Shown here: in pieces, positions 24,171-29,695 of the stretch
Layout: each line of letters opens with the position of its first letter
Position numbering within the stretch: the stretch's first letter is position 1
NCBI GenBank assembly: GCA_023432025.1
Contig: JAEYVE010000124.1
Location: forward strand, 1-29,695
Direction of reading: 5' to 3'
Length of the DNA stretch: 29,695 bases
DNA from: Pseudomonadota bacterium
GTDB taxonomy: Bacteria > Myxococcota_A > Polyangia > Polyangiales > Polyangiaceae
Position numbers and translations under genes: made by a program
Notes under the pieces: generated by a model
What the model was told of the DNA's origin: nothing
Databases searched by the model: none
What the model saw: the letters and a program-made list of their open reading frames with translations, nothing else

Positions 24171-24851
24171 GTGACCGAAGAACGTTCGTTTCGTGCCATC
24201 GTGGTGGGCGCCACGGGCCTCGTTGGCGCCGCGCTAGTCCAGCTGCTGTTCGACGAGCCGAGCTGCGCCGGGGTCACGACCCTGGTTCGCCGCGACTCGG
24301 GTCGGAATCATCCCAAGCTCCGCGAGCACGTGGTGGATTTCGATCGGCCGCAGGCTTGGGCCGATTGGGTGCGCGGGGATGTTCTCTTTTCGGCACTCGG
24401 CACGACCCTCGAGAAGGCCGGCAGCCAAGCCGCGCAATACCGCGTGGATCACACGTACCAGCTCAGCGTCGCCACGGCGGCGGCGGAAAACGGCGTTCCG
24501 AGTTACGTGCTGGTCTCGGCGATGGGCGCGGATCCCAGCTCACGTCTTTTTTACTCGCGGATGAAGGGGGAGCTCGAGCGCGACGTCGGCGCGCTCGCGT
24601 TCCGACGGATCACTCTTTTGAGGCCCGGCATCCTCGCCGGAGAGCGCGCCGAAGTACGGCGGGGCGAGCGCGCGGCGCTCGCCGTGCTGCGCTTCGTTCC
24701 GCGTTGGCCAGCGCTTGCGTCGCTTCGACCCATCGGCGCGGACGTGGTGGCCCGCGCGGCGCTCGTGGCGGGAAGGGCGCCGGAGCCCGGGCTCCATACC
24801 TGGGGCCCGGCGGCGCTCTTCGCGGCCGGCGACCCTGGTGCCGCTGGTTAG
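24171..24851 (+). CDS. NAD(P)H-binding oxidoreductase of the TIP30/HTATIP2-like atypical SDR group
   Basis: 226 residues from GTG 24171, preceded by GGGGGA; the upstream TTG frame lacks conserved sequence. Rossmann motif GATGLVG (13-19), then LFSALGTTLEKAG, YRVDHTYQLSVATAA, VLVSAMGAD and the YxxxK pair Y128-K132 in FYSRMKGELE. This order matches atypical short-chain dehydrogenases close to TIP30/HTATIP2 and YbjT, cytosolic NAD(P)-binding proteins with poorly known substrates. It stands alone between the TerC gene and a convergent TonB receptor; no pathway can be inferred. Confidence 0.85.
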   Translation: MTEERSFRAIVVGATGLVGAALVQLLFDEPSCAGVTTLVRRDSGRNHPKLREHVVDFDRPQAWADWVRGDVLFSALGTTLEKAGSQAAQYRVDHTYQLSVATAAAENGVPSYVLVSAMGADPSSRLFYSRMKGELERDVGALAFRRITLLRPGILAGERAEVRRGERAALAVLRFVPRWPALASLRPIGADVVARAALVAGRAPEPGLHTWGPAALFAAGDPGAAG

Positions 24852-24860
24852 CCAGGCGGG

Positions 24861-24883
24861 CCGTCGAAGCGCCGCGGCGACGG
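24861..24883. terminator. Weak hairpin between convergent SDR and TonB-receptor genes
   Basis: CCGTCG / CGACGG, 6 perfect pairs with an 11-nt GC-rich loop, lies in the 42-bp gap between the two stops. No T run; weak evidence. Confidence 0.3.
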
Positions 24884-24893
24884 GGCGTGCGCC

Positions 24894-27116
24894 TCAGTCG
24901 GATCGTCCGACGAAGCTCAAGAAGAAAGAGCGAGGGGCGCCACGCAGCACGGAGAGCGCGCCGCTGCCGCTCTGTACGTAGTCCGCACCCAGCACGTTCT
25001 GCGCGAAAAGACGTACGCTGCCCCAGCGGTCGCGAAATCCCGCGCTCGCGTCGAGGCGCGCGTAGCCGGGCACTTCGGTGCCGTCGTTCAAAGCGCGCTC
25101 GCCCACCGCAAGGCCGCCCACGCCGACCTCGACGTGCGTGCTTCCGCTCGGCAAAGAGCCGTAGAGCCATCCACTGGCCGATTGTCGCGGTACGAACGGC
25201 AAAGTTGAGCCGACGAGAGAAGGGTTCGTGTCCGCGGTGACCTTCGCTTCGGCGAGCGTGTAGCTGGCGATGACGCGCACGTGAGCCGTCGGTTGCGCAG
25301 TGGCCGTGAGCTCCAATCCACGGCTTCGCGACTCGCCGCGTTGCACCTGAAACTCCGGACGTTCGGGGTCGGGCACGGAGATGTTCCGGTTGTCGACCTG
25401 GTACAACGCTGCGTCCAAAGTCAGCTCGGGAGAGGGCAAGAGGGCGCGAGCGCCGACTTCGAGCCCACGGCTTCGTTCGGCCGCTAAAAGCTCACCGCTC
25501 CCGGTCACGCCGAGCACGGGCCAAAAGGCGCGGCTCGCGCTCGCGTACAAGGTCACTTCCGGCAGCGGCGCGAAGATCACGCCAGCGCGACCACTCGGAG
25601 CAAGCTCGCCCTTTCTTTGGTCGAGCGAGGGGGTTCGGCTCGTTTGGCGGTACAAATCCACGCGGCCCCCGAGCACGATTTTCACGAGCGGGTGAGGCTC
25701 GATGACGTCACTTCCGTACAGGCCCACGTCGCCGTACGCCCAGCGACTTTCGGGGCCCGCGCTCGCGGTCACTCGGGGGGCCTTGCCGTGCATGGGATCG
25801 TATACGTCGATGGGGTAGGGCTCCGTGCCCGAGGTGGCCAGCGTGTAGTCGACTCGTTCGTAACGCGCGTCGATGCCGAACACTGCGTCGTGCTTCACGT
25901 TGGCGAAATCGGAGCGGAGCTCGAGTCCGGCTTGCGCCGCGATGTCCTCGCTCTTGAGCCGCGTGTGGGTGGCAATGCGGTCGAGGGTTCGTCCGTCTTC
26001 GCGGAGTCCTAGAGGAAACCAGGCGCGCTCGTCTTGTAGGGCCTGTTGGCGCTGCACGCCGAAGCGAACTTTCGCGTGGCGACTCACGTCGTGCGAGAGC
26101 TCGCTGCGCAGCAGCGCTCCGTCGAACGTGGTCCACGGGGTGTTCGGCTCGACGAGCGAACGCTGGACGGGAAGCGTGCGAAAGTCGCCGTTCAATAGAG
26201 GCACGCCCGAAGGGTCGGGCCGGTAGCGCACGCGAAATATCTGTGACTCTACGAGCCAACGCGTGCGGCTCGTCAGCTGATGAACGAACGAAGGATTGAG
26301 GACCAGTCGCTCGGCGGAGTTGTGGTCACGAAAGCCTTCGGTCGTGTCGAAACTGCCCGCGAAACGGTAGGCAACGCGTGAGGACAACGGACCGGTCGCG
26401 TCGAGCGTCACGCGCTGGCTGCCGAAGCTGCCCACGCCCAGGCCCACCTCGGTCTTGTCGGTGCGTTCGGGGCGCTTGGTGATGACGTTGATGGTGCCGC
26501 CCGGAAGTCCGGGACCGTACAGCGCAGCTGCCGGGCCACGCAGCACCTCGACGCGCTCGACGTTGACGCTGTCGGCCGCGGAAATGCCCGAGTAGCCGCC
26601 GAGATACCCGTTGCGGTACAGGGTGCCGCTCCAAACACGCGAGCCGCGCACGAAGTAGTCGTCCCAGGTGCCGCCAAACCCCGCGCCGAGCTGCACGCCG
26701 GGCACCAGCATCATGGCGTCTTCAACGCGCCGCGCACCGATGGCGTCCAGAAGGGCCTCGGGCAAAACCGTCATCGCTTGCGGCACGTCGTCCACCGAAC
26801 GCGACGCCCGTGATCCGGTGAGTTGCGTACGCTCGGAGAAGGACGAGCTGCGTCGCCCGGACACGATGACCTCGTTGGTCGAGGGGGGCGGCTCCGCCTT
26901 CGCTCCGCTGGCCATGGGCGGACTGGTCGTCGCGGTTACGCTGGCCGTCGTGGCAGAGTTGACCGCCGTGGCAGAGTTGACCGTCGTGGCAGAGTTCGCC
27001 GTCGTGGCAGTCGTCGAGCTCGGTGAGGCAGTCCACGCCGGGTCGGCGGGCTCCGCGGCGTCGGCGTGACGCGCCGCGAGGAGGGCGATGAACGTGCCTA
27101 TCGGGAAGCGAGCCAC
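24894..27116 (-). CDS. TonB-dependent siderophore receptor
   Basis: 740-residue outer-membrane receptor. GTG 27116 gives a short signal peptide (RFPIGTFIALLAARHADA/AEP). A repeat-rich Thr/Ala/Asn linker follows (about 31-70), then a TonB-box-like NEVIVSGRR, the plug domain at about 85-240 (SVDDVPQAMTVL, DDYFVRGSRVWSGTLYRNG, VERVEVLRGPAAALYGPGLPGGTINVITKRP) and a 22-strand barrel to the end. The motif set is that of ferric-siderophore receptors of the FhuA/FpvA group; there is no N-terminal STN signalling domain. The last residues are SFFLSFVGRSD, not the usual terminal aromatic. No Fur box or siderophore genes were seen nearby. The ligand is unknown; copper- or nickel-chelate uptake cannot be excluded given the surroundings. 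Confidence 0.93.
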   Translation of the reverse strand: MARFPIGTFIALLAARHADAAEPADPAWTASPSSTTATTANSATTVNSATAVNSATTASVTATTSPPMASGAKAEPPPSTNEVIVSGRRSSSFSERTQLTGSRASRSVDDVPQAMTVLPEALLDAIGARRVEDAMMLVPGVQLGAGFGGTWDDYFVRGSRVWSGTLYRNGYLGGYSGISAADSVNVERVEVLRGPAAALYGPGLPGGTINVITKRPERTDKTEVGLGVGSFGSQRVTLDATGPLSSRVAYRFAGSFDTTEGFRDHNSAERLVLNPSFVHQLTSRTRWLVESQIFRVRYRPDPSGVPLLNGDFRTLPVQRSLVEPNTPWTTFDGALLRSELSHDVSRHAKVRFGVQRQQALQDERAWFPLGLREDGRTLDRIATHTRLKSEDIAAQAGLELRSDFANVKHDAVFGIDARYERVDYTLATSGTEPYPIDVYDPMHGKAPRVTASAGPESRWAYGDVGLYGSDVIEPHPLVKIVLGGRVDLYRQTSRTPSLDQRKGELAPSGRAGVIFAPLPEVTLYASASRAFWPVLGVTGSGELLAAERSRGLEVGARALLPSPELTLDAALYQVDNRNISVPDPERPEFQVQRGESRSRGLELTATAQPTAHVRVIASYTLAEAKVTADTNPSLVGSTLPFVPRQSASGWLYGSLPSGSTHVEVGVGGLAVGERALNDGTEVPGYARLDASAGFRDRWGSVRLFAQNVLGADYVQSGSGALSVLRGAPRSFFLSFVGRSD
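26946..27017 (-). repeat. 18-bp tandem repeat in the TonB-receptor N-terminal linker
   Basis: Four copies of an 18-bp unit (26946, 26964, 26982, 27000), the inner two differing from the first by one to two bases and the outermost decayed, encode NSATTV-like hexapeptides just before the TonB box. In frame, so linker length may vary between strains. Confidence 0.85.
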
Positions 27117-27303
27117 TCAAGTCGAGCCGAAGAATAAGGGACGCGCGGAGCTTGTCCACGCACCCGAGCCGTGAGTCGCTCGAGCACGGGCGTTCTGGGG
27201 TGTCGTACCTCGTCGCCGTGCGGTGCTCCCGCACTACGTTCTTTGTGAGTCGCGCGTTCGGGTGCGCGTTGCTCGTCAGCGGCGGGCGCCCTAATGTCGC
27301 CTC
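27117..27303. other. Divergent intergenic region, TonB receptor / response regulator
   Basis: 187 bp between two divergent GTG starts. Both promoters should lie here, but no convincing -35/-10 pair, Fur-like palindrome or hairpin was identified. Confidence 0.4.
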
Positions 27304-27969
27304 GTGGCCGCGAGCCCCGACGGAACCCCCCGGCGCATCCTGCTGGTCGAAGACGACGACGCCTTCGTGGAGGCCTTGCTTCTGGTCGTCGACGAAGGTG
27401 TCGAGCTCACCTTGGCGAGGACCAAGGCGGAGGCTCTGGCAGCTCCGGGCACCTTCGACGCGGCATGCGTCGATCTGGGGCTCCCGGACGGAGACGGCGT
27501 GGACGTGGTGCGGGAGCTTTCGCAACGAAGGCCGGAAATGCCCCTCGTCGTGCTCACCGTGAGCCGAGCTAGCGCGCGCATTCTGGCGGCTTTTCAGGCG
27601 GGAGCTCGCGGGTATCTACTGAAGGAGCACGTCGGGCAGCGCCTTCTTCCCGCCATCGATGACGCGCTGGCCGGCGGCGCGCCCATGTCGCCGGAAGTCG
27701 CGCGACACGTCTTGGGTCTCCTGCGTTCGTTGCCCGAGCCCGTGCGCGCTCCGAACGGAACGGTCCCCGCGCTCACCGAGCGAGAGCTGGAGGTGCTGCG
27801 CGCCTTCGCCAACGGCAAGTCGTACGCGGACGCGGCCGTGGCTCTGGGAGTTTCCGTGAATACGCTGCGTACCCACGTGCGGAGCATTTACTCCAAGCTG
27901 CTCGTGGAGACGCGGACGGAGGCCGTTTTGCACGCCCTCCAGCTCGGCCTTTTGGGTCGAGAGCCCTGA
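27304..27969 (+). CDS. NarL/LuxR-type two-component response regulator
   Basis: 221 residues. The receiver domain (11-125) shows LLVEDDDAF, the phospho-acceptor D57 in CVDLGLPDGDG, T85 in VVLTVSR and K107 in GYLLKEHV. The LuxR-type HTH at about 153-215 contains LTERELEVLRAFANGKSYADAAVALGVS and TLRTHVRSIYSKL. It is a DNA-binding regulator activated by phosphorylation, probably by the HisKA_3 kinase encoded convergently 44 bp away. The start is GTG with no strong ribosome site; no other in-frame start fits better. Targets are unknown; the divergent TonB receptor is the nearest candidate. Confidence 0.92.
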   Translation: MAASPDGTPRRILLVEDDDAFVEALLLVVDEGVELTLARTKAEALAAPGTFDAACVDLGLPDGDGVDVVRELSQRRPEMPLVVLTVSRASARILAAFQAGARGYLLKEHVGQRLLPAIDDALAGGAPMSPEVARHVLGLLRSLPEPVRAPNGTVPALTERELEVLRAFANGKSYADAAVALGVSVNTLRTHVRSIYSKLLVETRTEAVLHALQLGLLGREP

Positions 27970-28013
27970 GCCCGTAGTGTGGGAGTGGGTGGCTCTGGGC
28001 GGCGACCGCACCT

Positions 28014-29282
28014 TCAGGCCGCTTCGGTGAGCGCTCCGTGAGGGCCACCATGAAGCGGCAAATGGGCTTTCAAGACCCAGTACCCGTCACCCGTGGGGCC
28101 AGCGGAGAGCGCGCCGCCGAGCCGCGAAAGTCGACGGCGTGCGGCGTGCATTCCGAAACCAGCCCCCCTCCGCGCCTCGGAGCTTCGCGGCTCGGAGGTG
28201 CCTTCGGGGAGGGAATTGCGGAGCAGAAAGCGCACCTGCTCGGGCGTGACTTCGAGCTCGCCAAGAAGGGCGGGAGCGGCGGAGTGCTTGAGCGCGTTGG
28301 TCGTAGCCTCGCTCGCCAGGCGGCAGAGCGCGTGGTGGACCGCTGCCGACAGCGGGATATTGGCGCCTTCGACGTGCGTGGAGAGCGAGACTTCGACGTC
28401 GAAGCCCTGCGCCGCTTCGCGGAGGGCGCGCTCCACGCAAAACGCCGTCCAAGACGCGTCCACCGTCGGCTGCTCACGCAAGGTGAGCAGCGCGCGAGCC
28501 TCGGCGAGGGCGTCGAGCACGGCGACGCGCGCCTTCTCCAGGATCTGTCTCCGCCGACTCTCGCTCGGGACGCGCTCGGTGGAGTCCAGCAAGAGCGCGG
28601 CGCGCGAGAGGGCCGCGCTGACGCCGTCGTGAAGCTCCCCCAGAAACTCCTCTCGTTGCTCGTCGAGCGCACGGTGACGGCGCGCCTCCTCCAGAGCACG
28701 TCGCGCGACGAGCTCGCTCACCCGGAGGCGATCTTGCGCGCGAATGGAGGCCGCAACGACCGCGTAGATCAGGAGCAAGACCACGTGGTCCGACAGATCG
28801 GGATCGAAGCCGGGACGCAAGGTGACCGTCGCCACCCCCACCAGCCACGCGGTGCCGAACAAGAACAACGCTGGCCGATACGACAAGAGCGCGGCCAGCG
28901 CGATGAGCCCCTGGCCCCACTCCATGGTCAGGAGGAACGGAACGAAGCTCGCCTCGTGCACCACCTGCATGGCCAGGCCGTGAATCGGCAAGATGGCAGC
29001 GAAAAGCAGCGCTGCGCCCCAGTCGAGGGTGCGCGCGTTGCGCTTGCCCGAGGCGAGCCAAAGCAGGCCGAGGCACTGAGCGAGCTGGGCGGCCCGGTAG
29101 GGCAGGGCGTACTCACGGCTCGGGAAGATGAGATCTTCGTAAAAGAGCGCGTGAGACGCCCAGATGGCGGCTTGGACGAGCGCGACGCCAAGAAGACGCA
29201 CCCGCATGCTGCCGGCGAGGCCCGCCCGCGCCTCCGCCAGGTTGGAGCTGAAGCCAAGGGCGCCGCCCGAGCCTTTCGACAT
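28014..29282 (-). CDS. Membrane sensor histidine kinase (HisKA_3 type)
   Basis: 422 residues. Five or six hydrophobic helices span about 28-182 (LLGVALVQAAIWASHALFY to VVLLLIYAVVAASI), so sensing is probably within or at the membrane. A coiled linker (183-212) leads to the dimerisation-phosphoacceptor box EEFLGELHDGVSAALSRA with H218. The ATP-binding part has SEATTNALKHS (N329) and GAGFGMHAARRRL. This is the kinase class that pairs with NarL-type regulators, one of which converges on it (stop to stop, 44 bp). ATG 29282 is used; ATG 29207 would remove a short soluble N-terminus. It follows a DedA gene on the same strand by 55 bp. The signal is unknown. Confidence 0.88.
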   Translation of the reverse strand: MSKGSGGALGFSSNLAEARAGLAGSMRVRLLGVALVQAAIWASHALFYEDLIFPSREYALPYRAAQLAQCLGLLWLASGKRNARTLDWGAALLFAAILPIHGLAMQVVHEASFVPFLLTMEWGQGLIALAALLSYRPALFLFGTAWLVGVATVTLRPGFDPDLSDHVVLLLIYAVVAASIRAQDRLRVSELVARRALEEARRHRALDEQREEFLGELHDGVSAALSRAALLLDSTERVPSESRRRQILEKARVAVLDALAEARALLTLREQPTVDASWTAFCVERALREAAQGFDVEVSLSTHVEGANIPLSAAVHHALCRLASEATTNALKHSAAPALLGELEVTPEQVRFLLRNSLPEGTSEPRSSEARRGAGFGMHAARRRLSRLGGALSAGPTGDGYWVLKAHLPLHGGPHGALTEAA

Positions 29283-29337
29283 GAGGCCCGGATGTTACCG
29301 TGAACCTTCGTCGGCGCGGGAGACGCCCAGCGCGGAT

Positions 29338-29695
29338 TCAGCCGACGGGATCCACCGAGCGAGCTTCACGGCGAGCACGGAGGAACTCGATGACGGCGGG
29401 CAGCACCGACACCACGATGATGCCCAAGATCACGTAGTGAAACTGCTTCTTGACGACGGGCATGTTGCCGAAGGCGTAGCCGAGGCCCAAAAAGCCGATC
29501 ACCCAGGCGAGCGCGCCGGTGACGTTGAACATGGCGAAGCGCGCGTAGCTCATCTTGCCGATGCCGGCGACGAACGGCGCGAACGTGCGCACGATCGGAA
29601 TGAAGCGCGCCAAGATGATCGTCTTGCCGCCGTGACGCTCGTAGAAGCGCTGCGTGTGGAGCAGATGTTTCCTGTTCAAGAGACGCGACGACTCG
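29338..29695 (-). CDS. DedA-family membrane protein, C-terminal part (cut by window edge)
   Basis: The frame is open to the window end, so the N-terminus is missing; about 118 residues are visible. It shows the DedA core: RKHLLHTQRFYERHGGKTI, then RFIPIVRTFAPFVAG, in which the two Arg and the Pro are conserved, and two membrane helices (GALAWVIGFLGLGYAF and YVILGIIVVSVLPAVIEFL). DedA/SNARE-associated proteins act as inner-membrane lipid scramblases or flippases important for pH and membrane-potential homeostasis. The TTG near 29679 is internal, not the start. It lies upstream of the sensor kinase on the same strand (55 bp gap), possibly cotranscribed. Confidence 0.92.
   Translation of the reverse strand, partial: ESSRLLNRKHLLHTQRFYERHGGKTIILARFIPIVRTFAPFVAGIGKMSYARFAMFNVTGALAWVIGFLGLGYAFGNMPVVKKQFHYVILGIIVVSVLPAVIEFLRARREARSVDPVG

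Overview
The window is G+C-rich bacterial DNA packed with envelope, efflux and metal-homeostasis genes. Several traits suggest a myxobacterium (Myxococcota, probably order Polyangiales): a CorE-like ECF sigma factor with a cysteine-rich tail, a membrane protein with MopE-type CNALDDNCNGQIDDG motifs, strong G/C at third codon positions that throws many long antisense shadow frames, and a dense set of RND pumps. The taxonomic call is an inference. No rRNA, tRNA, CRISPR array, insertion sequence or phage gene was recognised.

Layout. 1-4694: 3' half of an MdtB-like RND permease overlapping a complete MdtC-like permease. 4973-9337: a second RND system (periplasmic adaptor plus HAE1-type permease) ended by a perfect bidirectional terminator. 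9388-12906: a CLC protein with the sequence marks of the fluoride/H+ (CLC-F) clade, divergent from a CPA2 cation/H+ antiporter carrying two USP-like domains. 12979-19713: a copper island of two divergent operons. Leftward: a Cu+ P1B-ATPase with a long Cys/His-rich N-terminus, translationally coupled to a CorE-like ECF sigma factor. Rightward: a His-rich lipoprotein, a TolC-family lipoprotein and a Tat-exported multicopper oxidase. 19802-22896, leftward: a MopE-motif membrane protein preceded by an NhaR-type LysR regulator. 23055-24008: a TerC/Alx-family membrane protein divergent from nhaR. 24171-24851: a TIP30-like atypical SDR. 24894-27116: a TonB-dependent siderophore receptor. 27304-29282: a NarL-type response regulator and a HisKA_3 sensor kinase, converging tail to tail. 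29338-end: the C-terminal part of a DedA protein.

The strongest new observation is in the 145-bp region between the two copper operons. Each direction carries the same ECF-like promoter pattern, TGTAAG(A/G), 15 nt, CGTC, placed 24-32 nt before its start codon. With the sigma gene coupled to the ATPase, this predicts one self-amplifying metal-responsive regulon: cytoplasmic Cu+ export by the ATPase, then periplasmic binding and oxidation by the His-rich lipoprotein and oxidase, with the TolC protein in the outer membrane. Other items to check are the CLC-F-type transporter, the novel MopE-motif membrane protein, three perfect 13-bp repeats each holding TTGACA, a TACCCC-T-GGGGTA palindrome and a folded leader between nhaR and terC, and two short duplications that each span a stop codon.
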